This document shows positions 8,402 through 15,741 of a DNA stretch of 16,093 nt, one piece after another. Position 1 is the first letter of the stretch. Each line of letters starts with the position of its first letter. Source of the stretch: Pavlovales sp. CCMP2436 (Eukaryota; Haptophyta; Pavlovophyceae; Pavlovales); contig MU631345.1 in the NCBI GenBank assembly GCA_026770615.1, forward strand, positions 247,833-263,925, given 5' to 3'. Below the pieces are notes generated by a model, which ran no database searches, was not told where the DNA came from, and worked only from the letters and a program-made list of their open reading frames with translations. A program made the translations under genes and the position numbers.

Positions 8402-8562
8402 CAGGGTGTCGCGGGCAATAAAAAGCCGTAGTGTTTAGAATCTGAGCTTCATTTTTGGCATTTTTTGCATGTAATTTAAGCAATTTTAAGCATTGTTTGT
8501 ATGTAATTTGCTAAGAAGCCTCAAGCTCAAGATTCGCCCTTCTTATTACCCGCAATCCTCTG
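8402..8562. mobile_element. MITE copy 1 (161 bp), TA-type target
   Basis: The left end is CAGGGTGTCGCGGGCAATAA. The reverse of the right end is CAGAGGATTGCGGGTAATAA. It is followed by TA (8563-8564), while the base pair before it (8400-8401) is now TG. It shares its interior with copy 2, including two TTTGTATGTAATTT-like stretches and AATTTGCTAAGAA. It has no coding capacity. Terminal divergence is greater than in copy 2, suggesting it is older. Confidence 0.8.
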
Positions 8563-8837
8563 TACCCACCCACGCGCAAGCGAGAATTGACGTGGCCAAA
8601 ATCTTAGAAGTCCATCGCGCAGGCCCAAACCCTGATCTAACCCACCCAGCCTACCCACTACCAAACCAAATAAAAAGCTGCCAGTGGGCGCCACCACCAG
8701 CACCAGGAACCGGGGTGCAGAGAACCAGACAAGACTCACTAATCACACTGATAAACACACTCAGACAAACAGACCTAGGTCCAGTACCCATACGTGTGAC
8801 AACATCGGCACACACTACAGAGGAACCAAACCGCTTA

Positions 8838-9002
8838 CAGGGGATCGCGGGCAATAAGAAACAGTCGTGCTAAGAAACTGAGCCTCTTATTTGCATTGTT
8901 TGTATGTAATTTAAGCAAATTTAAGCATTATTTGTATGTAATTTGCTAAGAAACTCATCCTCAGTCTCAAAAAGCGCCGTTCTTATTGCCCGCGATCCCA
9001 TG
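8838..9002. mobile_element. MITE copy 2 (165 bp) with TA target duplication
   Basis: The left end is CAGGGGATCGCGGGCAATAA. The right end in reverse is CATGGGATCGCGGGCAATAA, with one mismatch over 23 bp. TA lies on both sides (8836-8837 and 9003-9004). The TA target points to a Tc1/mariner-like mobiliser, which is inference. The interior is AT-rich with direct repeats of CTAAGAAACT and TTTGTATGTAATTT. Confidence 0.85.
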
Positions 9003-9037
9003 TATTCCCGTCCAACAACCACAACCACCTTAGATGA

Positions 9038-9485
9038 GGAAAAAGTCAGTGGAGAAAGGTATTAAAATAAGTGGAAATTTATTGATTCACCCTGCCGCCT
9101 GGGACTAGACCAGGGGTTGGAGATAGGCGAGCTGCGCATTAGCGCACGTCATTCTAATTTTATATGTCAAACCGTGAAATATCGCTCAGACTTTGTACAA
9201 ACAAACGCCCAAACTTTAAACAAGTTTCGAGTAATGGCGGCCTTTGCCCAATTAGGGCATATCCCAGTGAGCAAGTTCGCGCGGGTAATGCGCGGCGCCA
9301 GCGAGCAGATTGCGGGCCGGCGCGAGTGGAGATTGAGATGCTGGGGCCCGTAGAAAGCGGCTCCACAAATTTTGAAGCCCCGAGAGCCCGCTGGGGCATC
9401 GGCCAGAGATTCCCGATTTTTTTTGCCCAATTAGGGCATAGACACCTGTCGTCTTACACAAGGTAATTCTTATTTGTTGTCGACC
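9038..9485. other. Noncoding stretch with a 19-bp direct repeat
   Basis: No convincing gene. Overlapping open frames on both strands have no recognisable product. The only structure seen is tttgcccaattagggcata, exact at 9243-9261 and 9422-9440. Its core GCCC-AATTA-GGGC is nearly palindromic. Confidence 0.6.
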
Positions 9486-9572
9486 AAAAATGGAGCGAGG
9501 GGGGGGTCGTTCTGGCCTCTGATCGCAAAGGAGCGAGGGGGGGGACGTTTCGCCCGATCGGCACAGATTTCC

Positions 9573-9660
9573 GCTCTGCGCTCTGCGCTCTGCGCTTTGC
9601 GCTCTGCGCTCTGCGCTCTGCGCTCGGCGCTCATCGGCGCTTGGCGCTCGGCGCTCAGCG
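9573..9660 (+). repeat. 7-bp tandem repeat (GCGCTCT)n
   Basis: About eight units of GCTCTGC from 9573 to about 9630, decaying into GCGCTCGGC units up to 9660. The reverse-complement form (GCCGAGC units) follows at 9680-9699, so the region can fold into a long hairpin. Confidence 0.75.
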
Positions 9661-9741
9661 CAGATCTGCGGCGCCAAGTGCCGAGCGCCGAGCGCCGAGG
9701 TCGAGCGTATATCTACCGCTACGCTCGGCGCAGATCTGCGC
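9659..9741. repeat. Paired BglII-centred palindromes
   Basis: CGCAGATCTGCG at 9659-9670 and GCGCAGATCTGCGC at 9728-9741 are perfect palindromes. They bracket the inverted GCCGAGC units. Function unknown. Confidence 0.7.
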
Positions 9742-10396
9742 TCGCGGTTCCTACGCCGGCCGCGCTGGCTTCTGGTGGTATGTGATGAGCTGACAGATGA
9801 CTTGCGGGCGGACTTGAAAATCAACGCGGGATCACCTCTCTCCTAGGGGCAGGGGCGGACACTTCGACTTCGAGGTCTAGATTTATATTTAGTCTATATA
9901 CTAATATAATTATATCTGCAATTTTATTTAATATGGGGGGGGATCGTTCCGACCTCTTTTTTAAAAGGAGCGAGGGGGATGTCGTTCAGGCCTCTGATTG
10001 CAAAATGAAGCGGGAGGGGGGTACGTTGAACGTTCGCGGCCGCAGGGTGCGGGGTAGGGGGGGTACGTTCAACGTTATTCAAAGAAAAAATAACAAGGGG
10101 GGGTCGTTTTGCATTTTATTCAAAATGGAGCGAGGGGGGGGTCGTTCCGCCCAATCGCGGCTGCAATCCGCAAGCTCGAACGTAGGGGTGTGTACGTTCA
10201 ACGTTCGCGGCCGCAGGCCGCACAGGAGTAGGGGGGGTACGTTCAACGTTCCCTCCCAAAAGTGTCCACAGAAGGAAAAGGGCGGGGGGGTTACAAAATG
10301 ACGCGCACATAATTTGGATTTCGACCCGTTTGAATCGGAATTAGGATCCGTCTAGGGGGTCTTATTCACTAGTCTACATAGATGCTCAATCCTAGA

Positions 10397-10503
10397 AGAC
10401 GCTGGGCACCCGGACGGGGCCAGCTGCCGCCTCCTGGACGGGCTGGAGTCGAAGGCTGGACTTCGCAGAGACTGAGCTGCCACAGGCGGTAGTGGTGGCA
10501 TCA
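10397..10503 (+). repeat. Dispersed repeat left of eS4
   Basis: Shares with 12372-12434 the ordered blocks AGACGCTG, CACCCGG, CCTCCTGGACG, GCAGAGACTG, CAGGCGGTA and GGCATCA. This copy carries extra internal sequence. It lies beyond the stop codon of the eS4 gene. Confidence 0.6.
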
Positions 10504-10732
10504 AATCAAATCAGCTATCATAATTTTACTGTGCTCCTGTGATAATTAATAATAGTTACAGTGAGTGAGTGACGACTGGCTCTTAGTCATGCAAAAACAG
10601 CCCATGCACCGCGGCGGCGCTGCGTTACTCGCGCAGCACAGCCGCTGGGACTCATATTGCACCTCGGCAGGCTCAGCCAGTCGCCCGCGCGGCGCGCCCG
10701 CCCTTCAATTCATCTGGTGCGCCATCGTGGGC

Positions 10733-11705
10733 TTACGCCTTCTTACGCGACATGTTCTCGACGATCGTGAGCTTAATCCCGCGCGACTTGGGCAGCGAGA
10801 CGAAGGGCCGGTTGCCCTTGCCGATGACAAATACGTAGGACATACGCGTGGCGAAGGTGTGCCCATTAGCGTCCTTGATGTGGATAATCTCGAAGGATCC
10901 CGGGTGCCGCTCGCGCGTGGTGATCACGCCGACGCGGCCGCTGTTCTTGCCGCCAACGACCATCGCGACATTGCCCACGTCGAACTTGAAGAAGTCGGTG
11001 ATCTTGCCCGTCTCGATGTCGAACTTGACCACGTCGTTCTTGTCAATGCTCGGGTCAGGGTAGCGGATCGTCCGGCCGTCATGCGTAACGATGTAGGGCA
11101 CCTTCTTGGGGCCCAGCTCGACGGCCTTGACCTTGCACAGCTTGTATTTGGCCTCCTCCGCCTGGATGCGGTGGATGGCGAAGCGGCCGCGCACGTCGTA
11201 GAGCATGCGGAAGTGCTCGTTCGTTTTCTCGAGCGAAACGACGTCTGCGCGCGCGCCGGGGCGGAGAAGTGTGGAGAGAGGCGAGGAGATGGGTGGGGGT
11301 GAGCGCGGCGGGCGACAAGCGGACCAGGCGCGCAGTCGCGCAGGCACAGCGGACGCAGCTGCAGCCCTTGCGCAACGAGCCAGCACTCCGAAGCTCGGCA
11401 GGGCGTGACGCACGCGCTTGGTCGTTGCCGCGGCGCGTACCCATGAAGCCAGCCGGGTAGCGCATCTCGGTGCGCGGCTTGCCGTCCACGGAGACGAGAC
11501 GCTGCTTCACGATCATCTTCGCCTCCTGGTACGTGAGCGCGTACTTGAGGCGGTTGCGCAGCAGCACAATAAGCGGGACACACTCGCGTGTCTTGTGCGG
11601 ACCGGCTGACGGCTTGGGCGCCCAGACGCCGCCCATTTTGTCCAGCATCCAGTGCTTGGGCGCATTGATGCGCTTCAGGTGGCGTTTTGCTCCCTTGACA
11701 CCCAT
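10733..11705 (-). CDS. RPS4: 40S ribosomal protein eS4 (RPS4), two exons
   Basis: Exon 1 is 11705-11441 and exon 2 is 11244-10733, giving 258 residues (animal eS4 has about 263). It is a small-subunit protein that binds 18S rRNA in the ribosome body. Exon 1 begins [20 protein letters not shown] and ends at YPAGFM (RS4 N-terminal and S4 RNA-binding regions, residues about 1-88). Exon 2 starts with DVVSLEKT and contains the conserved [20 protein letters not shown], the KOW-type [20 protein letters not shown] and the C-terminal [18 protein letters not shown]. The ATG sits in a good context (GCAGCCATGG). Codons are strongly G/C-ending. The protein is intact and surely functional. An additional 5' UTR intron is possible (AG just before the ATG) but unproven. 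Confidence 0.96.
11245..11440 (-). other. Spliceosomal intron of RPS4 (196 bp, phase 1)
   Basis: On the minus strand the donor is ATGG|GTACGC and the acceptor GCGCAG|ACGTCG. Splicing makes a GAC codon (Asp89) and joins AGFM to DVVSLEK exactly as in known eS4 proteins. The intron is GC-rich. Confidence 0.93.
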
Positions 11706-12070
11706 GGCTGCTCACACAGAGGGGCAGGCGCGCGGGCGTGAGCGCATGCAGTTGATGTGGCTCGACTCGAGCAACCCCCGCGCTAAGCCCCAACCGCCTC
11801 AACCGGGGGCAGCCTCCGAGGCGGACTCGGGGGAAGGGAACAACGCAAGCGCCCCGCCCCACGAGAGCCGTTCTGCGGCACTTGTGCCGCGCGGCAGCGC
11901 TGCCCAGTGGCGGCCGCGCGGGGAAGCGAACATTGACACACCACCACTCCCTGTCTTTGCCCGGCCACCCTTGCTCCATCAACCCTCCCCAGCCACGCGC
12001 AGCCACAGCGTCACGCACCGAGAGTTTGGAGCTGAGCTCGTCCACGTTCCTGGGTTTTAAAAACACGACC
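11706..12070. promoter_or_regulatory. Upstream region of RPS4
   Basis: GC-rich, with no gene that can be supported on either strand. Overlapping open frames look like compositional shadows. By position it should contain the RPS4 promoter and 5' UTR. No TATA-like box was identified. Confidence 0.4.
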
Positions 12071-12073
12071 TGT

Positions 12074-12096
12074 GTTTAAAACAACGTGTTTTAAAC
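12074..12096. repeat. Perfect 10-bp inverted repeat with a 3-base loop
   Basis: Arms GTTTAAAACA and TGTTTTAAAC are separated by ACG. Just upstream (12055-12081) lies a second imperfect palindrome of the same type (GTTTTAAAAACAC and GTGTTTAAAAC). This is an isolated AT cluster in GC-rich DNA. Confidence 0.75.
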
Positions 12097-12380
12097 CACA
12101 AGATTTACTGAGTTTCCCCACGCACGGAACGAGCGTAGCGATCGCAAGCTCAACAACGTCGGCTTCAACCTTGACGGGCAAGCAGTCGGCGTTGGCGTCT
12201 CGACGAGCTGGGGCAAGGCCGCACAAGACAAGGCGTCCTGGCGCAAACTGTAGAGACTACCGGACGTGAAGCCCATCTTCAAGAAATCCCGAACGAAATC
12301 GCCTGCTCGCAGCTCTGTCGGCGCTTTGGTACCACCGCAAGGTGTCGCTAGAGCTCATCCGAGCGACGCTCAGACGCTGA
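12095..12380 (+). pseudogene. Possible coding remnants, unknown protein
   Basis: Two short plus-strand frames look coding by their G/C-ending codons. 12095-12253 ends RKLNNVGFNLDGQAVG, then STSWGKAAQDKASWRKL and a stop. 12294-12380 reads RNRLLAALSALWYHRKVSLE, then LIRATLRR and a stop. They are in different frames, which suggests C-terminal pieces of one decayed or spliced gene. The dispersed repeat at 12372-12434 follows directly, so they may belong to that element. No family recognised. Confidence 0.35.
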
Positions 12381-12434
12381 CACCCGGGGCCTCCTGGACG
12401 CAGAGACTGCGCCCCAGGCGGTAAAAGGGGCATC
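12372..12434 (+). repeat. Dispersed repeat right of eS4
   Basis: Second, shorter copy of the repeat at 10397-10503, in the same orientation, so the eS4 gene lies between direct repeats. Confidence 0.6.
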
Positions 12435-12982
12435 ATAATATAATAGCTCGACAGGGCACATGATGGCGAGCTGATCGTGGGGACCAGAGGCCGATGGAGA
12501 TAGCGCAAAAAGCCAGTGGCTGACAGCGGCGGCGACTGCCTCTGCGCTAAAGAAGGCGGGGATACGGCAGGCAAAGCGTGGTGCAGCGTTAGCACCTGCC
12601 GTCAGTGAAGTGAAACGACGAGCAGTGCAGTCCCAATAACCCCCCGCCCCTCGCGAGTGTCGTGATTGGTGCCATTGAGCGGCAAAAGTCAGGCGGATTC
12701 GGCGCCGAGGGCGGGCCAGGCGCCCCGAACGGACGGCAAGTGCGGCTGGCGCGGCGCGGCAGCTCGGTCGGGGATGTCTGGGGGTTGTTCTTCAAAGCCG
12801 GCGCCGGCCGCCCACCGAGCCCGTAGTGGCCCGCATCCGGCAGCACCGGAGAGCGCGAGCAACTCGGCGTTTGTTGGCGGTTGGAGTTAATACCCCTCTA
12901 AGAAATAAGACCGAACGCGTACAGGCAAGGGAGTAAGGGAGCGAAGCTTCCAGTTCGAAACCGTATTTATGTATGTTATCCA
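12435..12982. other. GC-rich stretch without a recognised feature
   Basis: Open frames exist on both strands but none shows a family motif or convincing codon bias. I see nothing definite here. Confidence 0.5.
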
Positions 12983-13321
12983 CACTTCGGCGTAGCGCGT
13001 AGGAGCCTGCGTCGGAGCGCTAAGAGCAGCCTGACTTGAACTTGAAACGTACCGCCAGCTCGAACCCCCCTACATTAATATCTATTAGCGCCCTAAACGC
13101 CCTTGCCCGGGCGCACTACCGGAGATACATCGGCACGCGCGGTGGCGCCCAAGCCAGCGCAGCCGACTAAGGCACGCAGCAGGCAATGGGCTACGCAGCG
13201 CTCAGACCAGCACAACATTCAGAACAGTCAGACGCCAGCTTGAATCCCTATCATAAATATGTATTAGCGGCTCAGCATGGTTCAACAGGTGTTGTTCAGT
13301 CACTGGCTTGGTCGACGTCAG
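12983..13321 (+). repeat. 339-bp dispersed repeat, copy 1
   Basis: From cacttcggcgtagcgcgtag to ttggtcgacgtcag it is highly similar, with small indels, to 15742-16062. Neither copy has a supported ORF, and no clear inverted ends or flanking duplications were seen. It is a dispersed repeat of unknown class. Confidence 0.85.
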
Positions 13322-13423
13322 GCTGAGGTCGAGCGATCGATGTTATATCCAAAGATTGCGTGAACCAGGATGCCCGGCGGTTATCGCTGATCAAGCAGGT
13401 TCGCACGCGCACGCCCGCTCATA

Positions 13424-13969
13424 ATGGCGCCCGCGCTGTTCAAGCGCGTCATACTCGTGTTCGCCGCCGCTACGGCTCTGCTCGCCCGTGAGCTGCCGTC
13501 CGACTGGCAGCTTGTCCAACTCAACGACGTTGAGCTGCTCTGCGGCAAGACAGTGGTGTCTGCGAGCCGCGCGCCGGTCTGGTCCGTCGCTATCATCTAC
13601 AACCTCACTGATGTCGAGGCGAACCTGACCGCGTGCGGCAAGCCCGTGCCGATGCGCTGCGTGTGCGACAAGACCCAGACGGCGGACCGCAGCGTGTGCG
13701 TTGGCGGCCCGTTCAAAGAGTCGGCCACCCGCCTCAAAAGGCGCTGCCCTCCAGGCCTCAGCTGCCGTCGGGTCCGAGCGGATGACCTTAGCAATCTTGA
13801 TGAGTACCGTGTTGTCGAGTTGCCTCTCGGCGTTGAGGCAGCTGCGACCCGCGAGCTCGATCCCAAGGACAAATTGTTGGCCAGCTGCGCCGATGAGGCA
13901 GAGCTCGCCCCGGTCCCGCGACTCCTCGAGCGCGCGCGTGATTACGAGCTTCGGGCGACCTGCCTCTGA
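13424..13969 (+). CDS. Putative secreted cysteine-containing protein, 3' end doubtful
   Basis: 181 codons from ATG 13424 (context cataATGG). The N-terminus is a textbook signal peptide: KR at 7-8, hydrophobic RVILVFAAATALLA to residue 21, then RELPS. Cysteines fall at 40, 71, 79, 81, 92, 108 and 114, with possible N-glycosylation sites at N60 and N67. Codons are overwhelmingly G/C-ending up to about 13745, then lose this bias, while the opposite strand gains it. The true coding part may therefore end, splice or be truncated near there. No domain family recognised. The product is probably secreted or an extracellular domain. Confidence 0.55.
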   Translation: MAPALFKRVILVFAAATALLARELPSDWQLVQLNDVELLCGKTVVSASRAPVWSVAIIYNLTDVEANLTACGKPVPMRCVCDKTQTADRSVCVGGPFKESATRLKRRCPPGLSCRRVRADDLSNLDEYRVVELPLGVEAAATRELDPKDKLLASCADEAELAPVPRLLERARDYELRATCL

Positions 13970-14766
13970 GGACTGGCGCGACTCCACAGCGAGCGCCGCC
14001 AGGGCTGCGAGAACCGCAGGCCGCTCGGCCTCGAGCACCTCGTGCTTGGCGATCTGCTCCCCCGACCGCCTTCTTCGAGCGCGAAACCTTGCGAGGCTTG
14101 GGCGCCAGCGCGACGGCCGACCCAGGTTCGGCCGCAGCCTCTAGTAAGTTAAGCCGTTCCCGCTCGGCCTTGGCTATCGTCGCGCTCACTTTCGCGGCAG
14201 CGGTCCAGACCACCTTGCCGGCGTCATCGAGCTCCACCCACGCCGCATTGAGGGCCTTCTCCTCGGGCGCCGCGCCCGAGAGAGCCTTGGGCCCGTGCGT
14301 CGAGTTTGAAGAGGTCGTAGGCAATTTTGCCCCGCGGCCGGGCCGCGGGCAGGACCGCAGCAGCCGGCGCCGTCGGCTGGATCGGCGTAGGCAGCGCGCT
14401 CGGCCCGGCCCCACCACCGGCCACGGCCACCTCGCGTTCGGCGAGGTCCGTCACGGCCGATGGGCCCACCTGGCCATCGCCGAGCCGCGCGCCCGATCGC
14501 GTGTCCACCGCAGCAGGCAGCTGCTCGTCATGCCCATCGCGCTCGCTCACGTCCACCGACTGGCCATCGTCGCCCTCCTCCCCAGACTCTTCGCCCTCCT
14601 CCTCGGACTCCTCGCCCTCACTCTCGTCCGCGGTTGAGACGTCCTCGCCCGCCGGCCCGCTGCCGCTCCCGCCGGCATCAGCCGGGTGCGCAGGCCCCTC
14701 GGAGCTTCCCGGCCGCGCGCAGCCCGCATCGGCCGCGGGTACCCAACCCGGCTCCCCAGCCGATGG
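13750..14766 (-). pseudogene. Acidic, HMG-box-like protein with two frameshifts
   Basis: Three minus-strand frames succeed each other, each shifted by one base in the same direction. The first (about 14766-14300) has an acidic cluster (DESEGEESEEEGEESGEEGD) and ends RPRGKIAYDLFKLDA. The second (about 14295-14065) reads PKALSGAAPEEKALNAAWVE, then LDDAGKVVWTAAAK and KAERERL, then basic PKPRKVSRSKKAVG. The third (about 14060-13750) reads EQIAKHEVLEAERPAVLAAL and GRPKLVITRALEES. Across the first shift, AYDLF...W...LDDAGK..W..AA...A..ERE follows an HMG-box layout, about five residues short. Such proteins bind DNA in chromatin. The shifts fall near G/C runs, so sequencing error, short introns or pseudogene decay are all possible. 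The 5' end is unclear. Confidence 0.4.
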
Positions 14767-14805
14767 CACCCGTGTCTACGCCCGCTTCGACGACGGCTCC
14801 GCGCC
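14763..14805 (+). other. Short Tudor/Agenet-like coding fragment, uncertain
   Basis: The plus strand reads ADGTRVYARFDDGS, with nearly all codons G/C-ending. It resembles the start of Tudor-type domains (G-x-x-V-x-A-x-F-D-D-G). It lies in a long, Ser/Pro/Ala-rich open frame (14327-14914) antisense to the acidic gene. No continuation of the domain follows, so this may be coincidence or an exon end. Confidence 0.2.
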
Positions 14806-14974
14806 GCCGCCGAGGAGCCCTGCAGCGTCGACAGCAGGCGTCGCCCGTCGCCTCCACCCCCCCCGACCCGCTCCGCACTCGGACGCAAGTTCACGTTCCC
14901 TACTGGTTCAATAATGGGGAGTAGTTTTTATAATTTATTTCGCTTGAGACCCGTCATCGTCGGTTCATAACGAC

Positions 14975-14992
14975 GTGAAAAAAGTTTTTCAC
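14975..14992. repeat. A/T hairpin
   Basis: GTGAAAAA and TTTTTCAC form an 8-bp stem with a 2-base loop, extendable by 3 bp with one mismatch. It lies in an AT-rich patch after the GC-rich gene block. It could mark a transcript end, but this is not shown. Confidence 0.5.
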
Positions 14993-15042
14993 TTCAGTCT
15001 TGTGCTTTATTTTAAATGGAGCGTCGGTTACATATTTGCCTT

Positions 15043-15546
15043 TTAAGAAAGAAGACATAAAATCGATTCTGGCTTGAAGGCCAAAATGGCCCTCAAGACA
15101 AAACGCCCATACTCGTTCTGCCTCGCTTCCGCCTCGCGCTCGGCGAGCGAGTAGCGCTCGGACCGGGCGGCGCGGACCACGATCCTAGGCCAAATGACCT
15201 TGATGTGCCCGTCTCCTCAGTTGAGCGCGTCGCGTCGAGCGATTACATGGTGGCGCGCTGCTAGGCGAGAGGCGAATCCACCGTTTGGGCGCTCGCATCG
15301 ACGCCTCGAGACGAAAGCGCGAGGCGACGAGCGTTGGAGCGCGTCAAGGCCCCGCCCGTTCACGAGCACTCGAACCCGGATGTCGACCCCGTCTGCCAAC
15401 CGCATGGGTCTGCGTGAAGATCTCCTCATCGGCAGCAGCCCTCTGCGAGGCTGTTCTGGACGAGCTTCCTCCATCGTGCTGAGCTTTGCGCTTCGTTTGA
15501 AATACGGCGCGCTCAGAGCAGAAGATAAGACTGAAGCGTAAAACAA
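15043..15546 (-). pseudogene. Unknown minus-strand gene with one in-frame stop
   Basis: One frame runs from about 15546 to a stop at 15043, interrupted by a single TGA at 15219-15217. Before the TGA it reads LADGVDIRVRVLVNGRGLDA with G/C-ending codons. After it comes GHIKVIWPRIVVRAARSERY, then SLAEREAEARQNEYGRFVLR and AILAFKPESIL. The second part is amphipathic and looks like a real C-terminal helix region. No family recognised. It may be a pseudogene, or two exons with a boundary near 15215. Confidence 0.4.
15073..15097. repeat. Hairpin inside the minus-strand frame
   Basis: CTTGAAGGCC and GGCCCTCAAG form a 10-bp stem with one mismatch and an AAAAT loop. It lies within the frame at 15043-15546, so it may be coincidental. 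Confidence 0.4.
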
Positions 15547-15583
15547 ATTTCACGCTCCCTAATCTTTGGGTATAACATACATA

Positions 15584-15598
15584 TATATACCCGGGCAC
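15584..15598 (+). repeat. Short direct repeat tatatacccgggcac
   Basis: Exact copy at 15838-15852, inside the second 339-bp repeat. It may be a partial copy of the repeat's internal segment. Confidence 0.6.
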
Positions 15599-15634
15599 CC
15601 CATCGCTTCCCAGCGATACGTCATCGGTGGGATT

Positions 15635-15681
15635 ACCAATGAACTCGCTTGCTCGCGCACTGACGGGCGGTCCCGCGTTGC
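15635..15681 (-). repeat. 47-bp dispersed coding-like repeat (ASEFIG), copy 2
   Basis: Reverse-strand partner of 165-211. It lies in a minus-strand frame reading ELVEVVDDEEAENKALASLR, then SARASEFIGNPTDD, with plausible coding character from about 15735 to 15590. This may be an exon of a real protein whose relative lies at the left end of the window. Confidence 0.5.
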
Positions 15682-15741
15682 GCAGCGACGCTAGCGCTTT
15701 GTTTTCGGCTTCTTCATCATCCACCACTTCTACCAGCTCCC

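Larger units (their letters stand above)
6715..9037 (+). pseudogene. OTU-domain (ovarian tumour-type cysteine protease) gene split by three transposons
   Basis: The coding pieces are 6715-7211, 8280-8399, 8563-8837 and 9005-9037, about 308 codons in all. The first piece has a basic N-terminus from ATG 6715 (MSHVAKRKAQRREF), a frame change at the A run near 6790, and then NVVGDGNYFHYVT, the OTU Asp/Cys-box region. LRERAIAHAQALPETVQNHL is the usual helix. After the big insertion come APMWSMAYQAKEGGWIHNN, matching the OTU W-G-rich strand, then ILRIDIA. The end has PVPIRVTT and NNHNHL, where the catalytic His normally lies. OTU proteases remove ubiquitin and occur in hosts, viruses and retroelements. 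Here the box cysteine is Tyr (codon 7055-7057), so the protein would be inactive. The sense strand is strongly A/C-rich, unlike both neighbours, which hints at a retroelement origin. Confidence 0.72.
9486..10290 (+). repeat. Poly-G satellite-like region
   Basis: At least ten runs of 5-8 G, for example at 9499-9506, 9537-9544, 9935-9942, 10057-10063, 10097-10103, 10134-10141, 10231-10237 and 10284-10290. They sit in two recurring contexts: TGGAGCGAGGGGGGGTCGTT, and a G run followed by GTACGTTCAACGTT. The second occurs at 10063-10076, 10192-10205 and 10237-10250, with a one-base variant at 10021-10034. Two copies are followed by CGCGGCCGCAGG. The peptides it would encode are simple reflections of the repeat. 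The stretch between 9742 and 9930 is unremarkable. Confidence 0.75.

Noticed and set aside
8402..9002. MITEs as introner-like, spliceable introns
   Set aside because: No GT donor at the left ends and no AG acceptor at the right ends of either copy, so precise splicing at the element borders is not supported by sequence.
9117..9466. Overlapping frames of 78-100 codons on both strands
   Set aside because: No family motif and no consistent codon bias. Several frames are open only because the DNA is GC-rich.
9933..10301. Peptide with repeated GGTFNV and ERGGG motifs
   Set aside because: It only translates the poly-G satellite modules. All frames show equivalent repeats.
10565..11302. 245-codon plus-strand frame antisense to eS4, and the long minus-strand frame 10924-12066
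   Set aside because: Both are shadows of the strongly G/C-biased eS4 coding sequence and its flank, with no domain of their own.
13391..13740. Minus-strand frame continuing past the HMG-like gene to 13391
   Set aside because: Codon bias favours the plus-strand signal-peptide protein here, so the minus frame is probably just open by composition.
15217..15219. TGA as a selenocysteine codon
   Set aside because: No selenoprotein family context or redox motif around the TGA, and a SECIS element could not be evaluated. Pseudogene or exon boundary is simpler.
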